Notes: generated by a model not told the origin, from the letters alone. Shown: positions 7,713-14,939, counted from the stretch's first letter. The stretch: 19,779 bases of DNA from Pseudomonadota bacterium (GCA_029571495.1 JAKPSO010000122.1:1-19779); one strand, 5' to 3'. Numbers and translations are program-made.

Positions 7713-8810
7713 ATGCACGTTCCGGCCACTTTGAAACCGCCCGCCACTGCTGACGCCACTCGCACCGATGACACGCGCATCGAGGCCGTGCGCCCGCTTA
7801 TCACGCCGGCGCTACTTCATGAGTGGCTGCCAGCCTCCGAAGCCGCGTTACAGCTCGTCGATCAGAGCCGAGCGGCAATCTCTCGTGTGCTCGCCGGAGC
7901 GGATGATCGCTTGATCGTTGTGGTCGGGCCGTGCTCGATTCATGATCGCGACGACGCGCTGGATTACGCGCGCCAACTCAAACAGCAGGCTGACCTATAC
8001 GCCAGCGAACTCCTAACGGTGATGCGCGTGTACTTCGAAAAGCCGCGCACGACCGTCGGCTGGAAGGGATACATCAACGACCCGCACCTCGACGGCAGTT
8101 TCGCGATAAACGAAGGCTTGGAGCTTGCGCGCAAGTTGCTTCTGGACGTCACGGAAATCGGCCTACCGATTGGTACCGAATTTCTCGATCTGCTGTCGCC
8201 ACAGTTCGTTAGCGATCTGGTGACTTGGGGCGCGATCGGCGCGCGCACCACCGAGAGTCAAAGTCATCGTCAACTTGCTAGCGGCCTCTCCTGCCCCGTC
8301 GGCTTCAAGAATGGCACCGACGGCGGCGTCAAAGTCGCGAGCGACGCGATACTCGCCGCCCGCTCACCGCACGCCTTCATCGGCATGACGAAGATGGGCT
8401 CCGCTGCCGTGTTTGAGACGCGCGGCAACAACGATTGCCATGTAATCCTGCGCGGCGGCAAAGCACCCAACTGCAGCGCCGCCGACGTCGACGCCACCTG
8501 CGTACTCTTGCATGCGGCGGGGTTACGCGAACAGGTGATGATTGATGTGTCGCATGCCAACAGCAGCAAAGCGCATCGCCGTCAAATAGAAGTTGCGAGC
8601 GATGTCGCCAACCAAATCGCCGCGGGCGATGAGCGAATCATCGGCCTGATGATCGAAAGTCATTTGCACGAAGGGCGACAGGACATCGTGCCGGGACAAA
8701 GTCTCAAGTTCGGTGTGTCGGTGACGGATGCATGCATCAGCATGGAACAAACCAAACCCGTCCTCGCAGAACTCGCGGCGGCTGTGCGTGCACGCCGAAC
8801 CAGCCGCTAG
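7713..8810 (+). CDS. aroG: 3-deoxy-7-phosphoheptulonate (DAHP) synthase, class I
   Basis: This enzyme condenses phosphoenolpyruvate and erythrose 4-phosphate to DAHP, the first step of the shikimate pathway to aromatic amino acids. The 365-residue protein aligns along its whole length with E. coli AroG-type enzymes, with about 15 extra residues at the N-terminus. The metal ligands known for the family are all present: Cys74 (GPCSIHD), His281 (SHANSSK), Glu315 (ESHLHEG) and Asp339 (SVTDACI). Substrate-binding stretches MRVYFEKPRTTVGWKG, GARTTESQ and PVGFKNGTDG are intact. The ATG at 7713 is chosen; a TTG two codons earlier is possible. Whether it is inhibited by Phe, Tyr or Trp cannot be settled by eye. 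It converges on the ligase gene, with 10 bp between stops. Confidence 0.95.
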   Translation: MHVPATLKPPATADATRTDDTRIEAVRPLITPALLHEWLPASEAALQLVDQSRAAISRVLAGADDRLIVVVGPCSIHDRDDALDYARQLKQQADLYASELLTVMRVYFEKPRTTVGWKGYINDPHLDGSFAINEGLELARKLLLDVTEIGLPIGTEFLDLLSPQFVSDLVTWGAIGARTTESQSHRQLASGLSCPVGFKNGTDGGVKVASDAILAARSPHAFIGMTKMGSAAVFETRGNNDCHVILRGGKAPNCSAADVDATCVLLHAAGLREQVMIDVSHANSSKAHRRQIEVASDVANQIAAGDERIIGLMIESHLHEGRQDIVPGQSLKFGVSVTDACISMEQTKPVLAELAAAVRARRTSR

Positions 8811-8820
8811 CCCTCGTGTT

Positions 8821-9687
8821 TCATGGGTCGTCGCGCACGCGCAGGAAACTCGCAAATCGTGGTTTGCCCGAGGGCGTGACGTCGCGATAGGTGTAGGTCA
8901 CTTGCGCGCCAATCTGCGGCGGATTGCTGCGTACAGCATCGCTGAAACCCGTACCCAATTTGAAGCGAATGCCAGCCTTGGTTTCGACGAGGAGTGCGCC
9001 CATGCGTCCCGCGTGTTTGCCCTTGCCGGGGACATGCGCCACAACTCTCGCTTCCGTGTCAAGGAGCGGTTTGAGCTTCAGTAGAACGTCACTACGTCCG
9101 GTGACATATGGCGCATCGGCGCGATGCAGCATCAGTCCTTCGCCGCCAGCCTTAACCACAGCGTCAAGGTCGCGCTTCAGCGCGGCACGATCTTTCACCG
9201 TGTATTGATGCACCACCTTGAGCTGTGCGACGTTAGTGCGCTCGACGATTGCCTTGATGCGCGCGACCCGTTCGGTGAACGTGATCGGTGGTGCACCATC
9301 CGGCTGTGGCAGTTCGAAGATCATGTAGTTGACGCGCTTCCACTCGACGTCTACGGGTTCGGTTTTGCGCACGATGCCCGAGAGTTCGTCAAAGCGTCCA
9401 CGCGCGATCCACAGTTCGCCGTCGAGCGCGTCAGCGGGCAGTTTCTCGGTGAACCAGACGGGCGCGGCTACAGCGCGGCCGCTACGAAAGCGAAGCGCTT
9501 TGCCGTCCCATTGCGCGCGTACACCGTCGTACTTTTCGCTCACCAAATACTGCGTCACGTCGACATCTGGACCAAGTACGTTCGCGAGCAGCATCGCGGG
9601 CGGTGCCGCGCTTGCATTGCACGTCAGTGTGGCACACGCAAATACGAGTGAGCAAACAAACGCGCGACAGCGAGCGGAGATTCCCAT
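8821..9687 (-). CDS. Exported ATP-dependent DNA ligase, Lig E type
   Basis: This 288-residue protein is a minimal ATP-dependent DNA ligase with a signal peptide (1-28, cleavage near ASA/APP). Nucleotidyltransferase motifs are in order: motif I EKYDGVRA with nucleophile Lys52 and Arg57, motif III LDGELW with Glu91, motif IV GGEGLMLHR (183-184), and motif V LLKLKP (204-206). A short OB-fold domain follows, with RMGALLVETKAGIRFKLGTG. Length and export match the Lig E family of Gram-negative bacteria, thought to seal nicks in DNA in the periplasm or outside. The start at 9687 gives a proper signal peptide. Upstream codons extend the frame 31 residues, but that part is not signal-like. The RBS is weak. 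The gene is divergent from the PsiF-like gene. Confidence 0.92.
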   Translation of the reverse strand: MGISARCRAFVCSLVFACATLTCNASAAPPAMLLANVLGPDVDVTQYLVSEKYDGVRAQWDGKALRFRSGRAVAAPVWFTEKLPADALDGELWIARGRFDELSGIVRKTEPVDVEWKRVNYMIFELPQPDGAPPITFTERVARIKAIVERTNVAQLKVVHQYTVKDRAALKRDLDAVVKAGGEGLMLHRADAPYVTGRSDVLLKLKPLLDTEARVVAHVPGKGKHAGRMGALLVETKAGIRFKLGTGFSDAVRSNPPQIGAQVTYTYRDVTPSGKPRFASFLRVRDDP

Positions 9688-9878
9688 GATTTCAACGGCA
9701 GAAATGTTGATGGAGGTAGTGTACGCACGGGGCATGACGCAGTCTGGCGTGAAACGCAACGCCTTGCTGCGCCACATCAATCGACGGCGAATTTGTGTAC
9801 CGTCGCCGCGTATGAACCAAAAAATCGCCGAGCGCGAGTGGGAGAATGCGAGGGTCTCAACTCAACCTCATTACCTTC

Positions 9879-10184
9879 ATGAAAAAAATCACCGCACTTC
9901 TGAGCGCACTCGCCATTTCAGCCGCGCTCATTTCAGGCTCTTCGTTCGCGCAAACTCCGGCCGCGCCGGCTGCGCCCGCCGCCGCACCCGCCGCAGCCGC
10001 ACCAGCAGCGGCCAAAGCAGACAAACCAGCCAAGGCTGCAAAGGCGGATAAGCCAGCCAAGGAAAAGAAGTCTCGCGCCGAACGCACCGCGAAGTCCAAA
10101 GAATGTTCTGCGAAAGCCGACGAACAAAAACTGCATGGAAAAGCGCGAGCGAAGTTCCGTGCCGAATGCAAGAAGGCTGCGTAG
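9879..10184 (+). CDS. Small secreted PsiF-repeat protein
   Basis: The product is 101 residues. MKKITALLSALAISAALISG with SSFA/Q at 21-25 is a clear signal peptide, which decides the start at 9879 over an ATG at 9846. A low-complexity Ala/Pro stretch (27-46) and a Lys/Ala-rich stretch (KADKPAKAAKADKPAK, 47-62) follow. The C-terminal 73-98 matches a single PsiF repeat: KECSAKADEQKLHGKARAKF with Cys76 and a second Cys97. E. coli PsiF, a phosphate-starvation-inducible protein of unknown role, carries two such repeats; here there is one. No Pho box was seen upstream. No good Shine-Dalgarno precedes the chosen ATG. A strong terminator follows 23 bp after the stop. Confidence 0.85.
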   Translation: MKKITALLSALAISAALISGSSFAQTPAAPAAPAAAPAAAAPAAAKADKPAKAAKADKPAKEKKSRAERTAKSKECSAKADEQKLHGKARAKFRAECKKAA

Positions 10185-10206
10185 GCGGACTCATTTAGCG
10201 TTTACC

Positions 10207-10235
10207 AAAAAGCCGGCTCTCGCCGGCTTTTCTTA
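10207..10235 (+). terminator. Rho-independent terminator after the PsiF-like gene
   Basis: The arms AAAAGCCGGC (10208-10217) and GCCGGCTTTT (10222-10231) form a perfect 10-bp stem with a TCTC loop, followed by CTT. The flanking A-run gives a U-tract in the other direction, so it may also end rnhA transcripts from the minus strand. The next 130 bp up to the rnhA stop hold no gene that I can support. Confidence 0.9.
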
Positions 10236-10365
10236 TAGATGGATAACCACGTTTCGAGGATTAGCGCCTACTTCGAGGCGCGACAATGGCACTACATGCT
10301 GAAACATTGCCAAACGCCAATTCGATGTCGTGAGCATCGGTACGAGCGGCTCGATATCGTCCCAA

Positions 10366-10800
10366 TCAACTCGGAATTCCAGCGTTCGACAGCGCGTCAG
10401 CGCGGTCGTTGCCCGGATCGCCGGAGTGACCTTTGACCCAGCGCCATTCCACGGTCTGGGAGGCCGCAAGCGCGTCAAGCGTCTGCCAAAGGTCTGCGTT
10501 CTTCACGGGCTTTTTGTCTGACGTGCGCCAGCCGTTTCGCTTCCAGCCGCGAATCCACGTCTCAATACCTTGTTTGACGTAGCTTGAATCGGTGAACAGG
10601 CGTACGCGCGTGGGCCGTTTCAACGCGCGAAGCGCCTCAATCGCAGCCGTGAGCTCCATGCGATTGTTCGTCGTCAGCGTTTCGCCCCCGTACAACTCGC
10701 GCCGGTTTTCACCCGCGATCAGAAGCGCGCCCCAGCCGCCGGGGCCAGGGTTTCCTTTACACGCACCGTCGGTGTAGATGATGACTTCGGGTTCGGGCAT
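10366..10800 (-). CDS. rnhA: Ribonuclease HI
   Basis: This cytoplasmic endonuclease cleaves the RNA strand of RNA-DNA hybrids and removes primers and R-loops. At 144 residues it has the usual length. The catalytic acids are present: Asp11 in YTDGACKGNPGPGGWG, Glu49 in NNRMELTAAIEAL, Asp71 in FTDSSYVKQGI and Asp135 in NDRADALSN, plus the catalytic-loop His125 in VKGHSGDPGN. The basic handle region KRNGWRTSDKKPVKNADLW is complete. It starts 4 bp after the stop of the methyltransferase-like gene, so the two are surely one transcript. Confidence 0.97.
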   Translation of the reverse strand: MPEPEVIIYTDGACKGNPGPGGWGALLIAGENRRELYGGETLTTNNRMELTAAIEALRALKRPTRVRLFTDSSYVKQGIETWIRGWKRNGWRTSDKKPVKNADLWQTLDALAASQTVEWRWVKGHSGDPGNDRADALSNAGIPS

Positions 10801-10804
10801 GACG

Positions 10805-11605
10805 TTATTTCTGCTTGAGATTTGTATTTGCGGGCGCGTCGCGCATCACACCTGTTGGCACCGCTGCCGAGCGACGACGACGCGGCGTGCGTGCCCAATC
10901 CGGTTTCAGAAGGCGCACGCCTGCGACACGCTTTACAGCATGCAGGAAGTAAACACCGCCGGCAAACGGCCACCAGCGATCGCCGGCCGATTCGAGCGCT
11001 TTCATGCGCTGAAGCGTGCGCTCGGTTTGCGCGGGTAGTGCGTAGCAGTCGAGCTGCCCTGCGACGATGTCGAACCCCAAGAGCGTGAGCCAATCTTTCG
11101 CGCGTGAGAAAGAGATGAATTCGCCGCGCCACGGACCCGCGCGTTCACGGCCGAAATAGCGCTTGATACCGAACGCAGAGTACGGGTTGAAGCCGGTCAT
11201 CAGCAATCGGCCTTCCGGCCGAAGTACGCGAAACACTTCACGCAACACTTCATGTGGCAGCGCTTGAAACTCAAGCGTGTGCGGCATCACGATGACATCG
11301 AATTGATTCTCCGCGAAAGGCAATTGATCAGGCTCGGCGAGCAATCCCGCATCGGTGTCCCACGCCATTGTGAATCGATGAGTCACACGACTCGACTGCA
11401 ACAACGGCGCGCCTGCCACTCCCATCTGCAAGGCATAAAATCCAAACAAGTCGGGCAGCGCGCGATCAAAGATCGCTTGCTCGCGGCCGATGACATACCG
11501 CCCGAGAGGCGTTTCAAGCCAATCGTCGAACGTGTCATGAACATCAGAGTGAGTGTGTGAATTCAAATCAATCAGTAGAGCACGGTGATCTCGGCGACGT
11601 GGCAA
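10805..11605 (-). CDS. Methyltransferase-like protein (class I SAM fold)
   Basis: This protein of up to 266 residues belongs to the methyltransferase group often found beside gloB and rnhA in Betaproteobacteria. The clear features are the strand-4/5 region FDVIVMPHTLEF, the helix LREVFRVLRPEGRLLMTGFNPYS, and a conserved block around WDTDAGLLAEPDQLPF. The glycine-rich SAM motif I is degenerate: YALQMGVAGAP stands where ExGxGxG would be expected. The C-terminal tail is basic (RTPRRRRSAA). The start is uncertain. ATG at 11605 lies inside the 5' end of divergent gloB; an in-frame TTG at 11566 would begin nearer to the conserved DDWLETPLGRY. It is followed at 4 bp by rnhA. Substrate unknown. Confidence 0.85.
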   Translation of the reverse strand: MPRRRDHRALLIDLNSHTHSDVHDTFDDWLETPLGRYVIGREQAIFDRALPDLFGFYALQMGVAGAPLLQSSRVTHRFTMAWDTDAGLLAEPDQLPFAENQFDVIVMPHTLEFQALPHEVLREVFRVLRPEGRLLMTGFNPYSAFGIKRYFGRERAGPWRGEFISFSRAKDWLTLLGFDIVAGQLDCYALPAQTERTLQRMKALESAGDRWWPFAGGVYFLHAVKRVAGVRLLKPDWARTPRRRRSAAVPTGVMRDAPANTNLKQK

Positions 11606-12378
11606 TTATTCCCATCCCCGCGTTTGCCGACAACTATATCTGGGCGCTCGTGCGCGGCACTCGTTGTGCTGTTGTCGACCCCGGCGACGCGGCTCCGGTC
11701 ATAGCGTTTCTTGAACTGAGAAAACTCACGCTCGACGCTATCCTACTTACGCACCATCACGCCGATCATACGGGTGGCGTGGCGGAGTTATCCGCTCGCC
11801 GGAGCGTACCGGTGTACGGCCCAGCGGTTGAGCATATCGCGGGCGTGACGCACCCGCTAAACAACGGCGACAGGGTGTTGCTGCCCCAACTCGTTGCCGC
11901 ACCTTTTTCCGTGATCGCTGTACCCGGCCACACGCGTGGACACATCGCCTATTTCAGCGGCGACATTTTGTTTTGCGGTGACACGTTGTTTGCGGCGGGT
12001 TGCGGACGAATCTTCGAGGGCACCGCTAGGCAGCTTCACGATTCGCTCGCACGCTTGGCCGCGCTACCGCAGACCACGCGCGTGTATTGCACACACGAGT
12101 ACACCCTCTCTAATTTGCGTTTCGCTTTGGCGGCGGACCCTGACAACGAAACGCTCGTCGCACGCAGCTTCAGCGCGCAAGAACAACGCGCTCGCGGCGA
12201 ACCCACGCTGCCATCAACGATTGGTTTGGAACTTGAAACCAATCCATTCTTGCGCTGCGACCACGCATCGGTGATTCGCTCCGCACGCGCTAGTGCGAAC
12301 TTGCCCGATGCGCGCGAGTCCAACGAAGTCGAAGTCTTTGCGCTGTTGCGCGAATGGAAGAACAGCTTTCGCGGCTAG
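11557..12378 (+). CDS. gloB: Hydroxyacylglutathione hydrolase (glyoxalase II)
   Basis: This cytoplasmic metallo-beta-lactamase-fold enzyme hydrolyses S-D-lactoylglutathione to D-lactate and glutathione, the second step of methylglyoxal detoxification. The binuclear metal site is intact: THHHADH at 65-71, His125 in GHTRGH, Asp142 in CGDTLFAAGCGR and His180 in CTHEYTLSNL. The C-terminal glutathione-binding region ends in NEVEVFALLREWKNSF. The frame opens with GTG at 11557. A second GTG at 11599, just before AIIPIPAFADNYIW, fits the usual N-terminus better and would reduce overlap with the divergent methyltransferase-like gene. Only the N-terminal 14 residues are in doubt. Confidence 0.95.
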   Translation: MNSNQSVEHGDLGDVAIIPIPAFADNYIWALVRGTRCAVVDPGDAAPVIAFLELRKLTLDAILLTHHHADHTGGVAELSARRSVPVYGPAVEHIAGVTHPLNNGDRVLLPQLVAAPFSVIAVPGHTRGHIAYFSGDILFCGDTLFAAGCGRIFEGTARQLHDSLARLAALPQTTRVYCTHEYTLSNLRFALAADPDNETLVARSFSAQEQRARGEPTLPSTIGLELETNPFLRCDHASVIRSARASANLPDARESNEVEVFALLREWKNSFRG

Positions 12379-12398
12379 TCCCCAGCGCGATAATTTGA

Positions 12399-12427
12399 TT
12401 GACCGCAGCGGTGCAAATGAGTAGCAT
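12399..12427 (+). promoter_or_regulatory. Sigma-70-like promoter for mltD
   Basis: TTGACC at 12399-12404 matches five of six -35 bases. A 17-bp spacer leads to TAGCAT at 12422-12427 (four of six -10 bases). Transcription would begin near 12434, giving a leader of about 30 nt before the GTG. It lies in the 87-bp gap after gloB, so mltD probably has its own promoter. Confidence 0.5.
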
Positions 12428-12455
12428 CGCGCGAACTTTTGTCCTAGTGCATTTC

Positions 12456-12460
12456 AGGAG
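12456..12460 (+). promoter_or_regulatory. Ribosome binding site fixing the GTG start of mltD
   Basis: AGGAG lies 5 nt before GTG at 12466. No better in-frame start exists close to the hydrophobic segment, so this strong site decides the unusual GTG start and the extended N-terminus. Confidence 0.75.
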
Positions 12461-12465
12461 AACGC

Positions 12466-14166
12466 GTGCAGCGCTTCCAACCTCGCTTTTTTACTTGCTC
12501 GATCGCCTCGCAGAGTGATCGCACTGTCGTCCCTTCAATCTCAAGCCACCTTGCTTCGTCGCTTCCCATCAAGCCACTGTTCGCAGCGCTTTTTCTGAGC
12601 CTCTGTAGCGCGAACAACGTCGTTGCCCAAAACGCAATCGCGCCGGCCCCTGTAACGTCCACTTCGGCCGACTCAGCTCCAAGCGCGTCGAATACGACGA
12701 CGGGTACGCAGAGCGCGTCCATAGTTTCCAGCCCTCCGGAAGTCGCGAATCCTGTTGCAGCACCCGCCAGCGCGGCCAACGCCGTTAACGAGACGCCCCT
12801 GCTTGGCGTCGTTGGCGAAGCCGCGATCATCGATACGCCACCGAGCGATCTGTGGGATCGCATTCGCGCTGGGTACGCGATGCCCGATCTCGACGATCCA
12901 CTCGTCGCGAAGTGGGAAAAGTTCTACGCGGACCGTCCGGATTACCTCGCGCGCATCGTCGATCGTTCGGGCAAGTACATGTTCTACATCGTCACTGAAC
13001 TTGAGCGCCGCAATATGCCGCTTGAGATCGCGCTGCTGCCGATGATCGAGAGCGCGTTTAACCCCGTCGCCAACTCAAGTGCAAAGGCCGCAGGCATTTG
13101 GCAGTTCATTCCGTCAACCGGAACGAACTACGGTATGAAGCAAGATTGGTGGGCTGACTCTCGGCGTGACATCGTCGCCGCCACCAACGGCGCGCTCGAA
13201 TACCTAAGCAAACTCAATGGCATGTTCGGTGGCGATTGGCAGCTTGCCCTCGCCTCGTACAACTGGGGTGAGGGCTCGGTAGGTCGCGCAGTAGCTAAGG
13301 CGAAAGCGCGCGGTCTTGAGGGCAATTACCTTTCGCTGGACATGCCTGCTGAGACGCGGAATTACTTGCCAAAGCTACAAGCCGTCAAGAACATCATTCG
13401 CAATCCCGCCGCGTTTGGCATCACGATTGCAAGCGTCCCAAACGAGCCGTACTTCAAAACGGTCACGCTCGCACATGCGATGGACTTGAAGCGCGCGGCG
13501 CAGCTTGCGGAGATGACCGAGGCCGAATTCGTCGCGCTCAACCCCGCGCACAATCGCCCCGTGATCGGAGGTCGCAAAGAATTCCAAGTGCTGTTGCCGG
13601 CAGCAAAGGCCGACGCGTTTATCGAGCACTTGGAGAAAAACGAGAAGCCGCGCGTTTCATGGATGGCGTATCGCACGCGTTCGGGTGATCGCATCGAAGC
13701 GCTCGCACAGCGATTTGGAACGACCGTCGCAGCGATCAAGTCGGTCAACGGCATGCGCTCGGTCGCACCGTCGCTGCCGGCCGGCTACAACCTCCTCGTG
13801 CCGTCCGACGGTCCGTCGGAGGACGCGCTCGGCAGTATTCAAAATGCTGTGTTCACGAAGTTTCCTGAGTACGTTCCTCCGCGCATCCACAAAGTGCGCC
13901 GAGGAGACACCTTCGCAAGCATTGCCAAGCGCTATGGCGTGAAACCAGCGACGCTCGCGCAATGGAACCGTATGAAGAAGCCGACGGCTCGCGTTGGGCA
14001 GGTGCTCTACATCAATGGCCCCGCACCGGTGCGCCAGATGGTCGCCAAGCGCGGCAAAGGCGGCAAGGTGGTCTACGTGCAGGCAAAACGCGGCGGCAAG
14101 CCTGTACGCGGTGCGGCATCCAGCAAACGCGGTGGCGTGAAGAAGGTCACCAAGCGTCGTCGCTGA
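12466..14166 (+). CDS. mltD: Membrane-bound lytic murein transglycosylase D
   Basis: This enzyme cleaves the MurNAc-GlcNAc bond of peptidoglycan in the periplasm. The 566-residue protein has a hydrophobic export segment at about 37-54, preceded by an unusual 32-residue hydrophilic extension. The SLT domain (about 175-310) has catalytic Glu195 in LLPMIESAFNP, then SSAKAAGIWQFIPSTG, ALASYNWGEG and YLPKLQAVKNII. Two LysM peptidoglycan-binding domains follow: about 402-447 (YRTRSGDRIEALAQRFG) and 474-520 (HKVRRGDTFASIAKRYG). The C-terminal 40 residues are very basic (KRGKGGK, KKVTKRRR). E. coli MltD is a lipoprotein. Here LSLC at 44-47 is a poor lipobox, so lipidation is doubtful. The gene ends at a perfect terminator 20 bp after the stop. 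Confidence 0.93.
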   Translation: MQRFQPRFFTCSIASQSDRTVVPSISSHLASSLPIKPLFAALFLSLCSANNVVAQNAIAPAPVTSTSADSAPSASNTTTGTQSASIVSSPPEVANPVAAPASAANAVNETPLLGVVGEAAIIDTPPSDLWDRIRAGYAMPDLDDPLVAKWEKFYADRPDYLARIVDRSGKYMFYIVTELERRNMPLEIALLPMIESAFNPVANSSAKAAGIWQFIPSTGTNYGMKQDWWADSRRDIVAATNGALEYLSKLNGMFGGDWQLALASYNWGEGSVGRAVAKAKARGLEGNYLSLDMPAETRNYLPKLQAVKNIIRNPAAFGITIASVPNEPYFKTVTLAHAMDLKRAAQLAEMTEAEFVALNPAHNRPVIGGRKEFQVLLPAAKADAFIEHLEKNEKPRVSWMAYRTRSGDRIEALAQRFGTTVAAIKSVNGMRSVAPSLPAGYNLLVPSDGPSEDALGSIQNAVFTKFPEYVPPRIHKVRRGDTFASIAKRYGVKPATLAQWNRMKKPTARVGQVLYINGPAPVRQMVAKRGKGGKVVYVQAKRGGKPVRGAASSKRGGVKKVTKRRR

Positions 14167-14185
14167 CGAGCCGGACCACCCCAAC

Positions 14186-14213
14186 AAAAGCGCGCCGCTG
14201 GCGCGCTTTTTTT
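14186..14213 (+). terminator. Rho-independent terminator of mltD
   Basis: Arms AAAAGCGCGCC (14186-14196) and GGCGCGCTTTT (14200-14210) form a perfect 11-bp stem with a GCT loop. Seven T in all run on from the stem (14207-14213). Confidence 0.93.
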
Positions 14214-14247
14214 ATTCCAGCGATCGCGATTCTCGCGACGCTCAAAA

Positions 14248-14277
14248 GAAAAACGGCGCGTTTCCGCGCCGTTTTTA
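14248..14277 (-). terminator. Rho-independent terminator of the H1-like gene
   Basis: AAAACGGCGCG (14250-14260) and CGCGCCGTTTT (14265-14275) form an 11-bp stem with a TTTC loop. On the minus strand it is followed by TTTTTC, about 28 bp after the H1-like stop. It stands back to back with the mltD terminator, 36 bp apart. Confidence 0.88.
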
Positions 14278-14302
14278 CTGAGACGAAGTTCCCTAACGAG
14301 GA

Positions 14303-14626
14303 TTACTTCTTCTTGGCTGCTTTTTTAGCGGCTGGCTTTTTAGCTGCTGCTTTTTTAGCGGCTGGCTTTTTGGCTGCTGCTTTTTTAGCGGCTGGCTTTT
14401 TGGCTGCTGCTTTTTTGGCGGCTGGCTTTTTAGCTGCTGCTTTTTTAGCGGCTGGCTTTTTGGCTGCTGCTTTCTTAGCGGCTGGCTTTTTAGCTGCTGC
14501 TTTTTTGGCGGCTGGCTTTTTAGCTGCTGGCTTTTTCGCAGCAGGTTTCTTCTTTGCAGCTGGCTTTTTCTTGGCCGGTGCAGGTGCGGCAGCAGCAGGT
14601 GCAGCCATTGTCATTACGTCGCTCAT
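14303..14626 (-). CDS. Histone H1-like Lys/Ala/Pro-repeat protein
   Basis: The 107-residue protein is nearly all Lys, Ala and Pro. A short start (MSDVMTMAAPAAAAPAPA) is followed by repeats of the 10-residue unit KPAAKKAAAK to the C-terminal KKK. It resembles the C-terminal tails of eukaryotic histone H1 and bacterial H1-like proteins (Bordetella BpH1, Chlamydia Hc2, the AlgP tail), which bind DNA without sequence specificity. There is no globular domain or signal peptide, so it should be a cytoplasmic, nucleoid-associated polycation. AGGAG at 14633-14637, 6 nt before the ATG, fixes the start. It converges on mltD with its own terminator. A TAGAAT -10-like hexamer on the minus strand (14827-14832) has no good -35 partner. 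Nucleoid function is by composition and analogy. Confidence 0.85.
   Translation of the reverse strand: MSDVMTMAAPAAAAPAPAKKKPAAKKKPAAKKPAAKKPAAKKAAAKKPAAKKAAAKKPAAKKAAAKKPAAKKAAAKKPAAKKAAAKKPAAKKAAAKKPAAKKAAKKK
14328..14537. repeat. 30-bp in-frame tandem repeat in the H1-like gene
   Basis: The plus-strand unit starting GCGGCTGGCTTTTT recurs exactly every 30 bp at 14328, 14358, 14388, 14418, 14448, 14478 and 14508. Differences are almost all AGC/GGC and TTT/TTC swaps, synonymous on the coding strand. Poly-A/T runs within each unit and the near-identity of copies favour slippage or recombination. Gains and losses stay in frame. Confidence 0.9.
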
Positions 14627-14858
14627 AGTGGTCTCCTAAGGTTGACTCTCTCACAGTTTGAACATCACTTGAGGTGATCCTTTGAGCTCTTCCACGTGCT
14701 GCTCGCTACCGAAAAAATCAGCGCGATCAACATGCAAACCAACGCAACACACCTCAGTGTCAGGCACTGTTGAAACTCATTCAAGGCACACGAACTTGTT
14801 TACAACACACTCACCTGATGACGCGAATTCTAGCTTGATTTTTTTCGCAAACACGATT

Positions 14859-14887
14859 ATTCGCGCGCGTGTTTTGCGTGCGCGAAT
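14859..14887. repeat. 11-bp hairpin in the lysA/H1-like gap
   Basis: ATTCGCGCGCG (14859-14869) pairs with CGTGCGCGAAT (14877-14887) over 11 positions with one G-T pair, loop TGTTTTG. No T-run follows on either strand, so it is not a canonical terminator. It could stabilise the 3' end of lysA mRNA or act in the leader of the H1-like gene. Confidence 0.5.
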
Positions 14888-14939
14888 TGCTCTGTTGTTT
14901 TGTTGCACACACTTTGTTGCGAGTACATGAGCGATGCAA

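Noticed and set aside
9782..9808. CGACGG/CCGTCG inverted repeat between the ligase and PsiF-like genes
   Set aside because: Only 6-bp arms with a 12-bp spacer and alternative pairings; too weak to call an operator.
14328..14537. Regular 30-bp repeats considered as a CRISPR array
   Set aside because: Units are contiguous without spacers and encode a KPAAKKAAAK protein repeat in frame.
14682..14930. 82-codon plus-strand frame in the gap before lysA
   Set aside because: No RBS, non-ATG start, unlikely composition, and it runs through hairpin and palindrome sequences.
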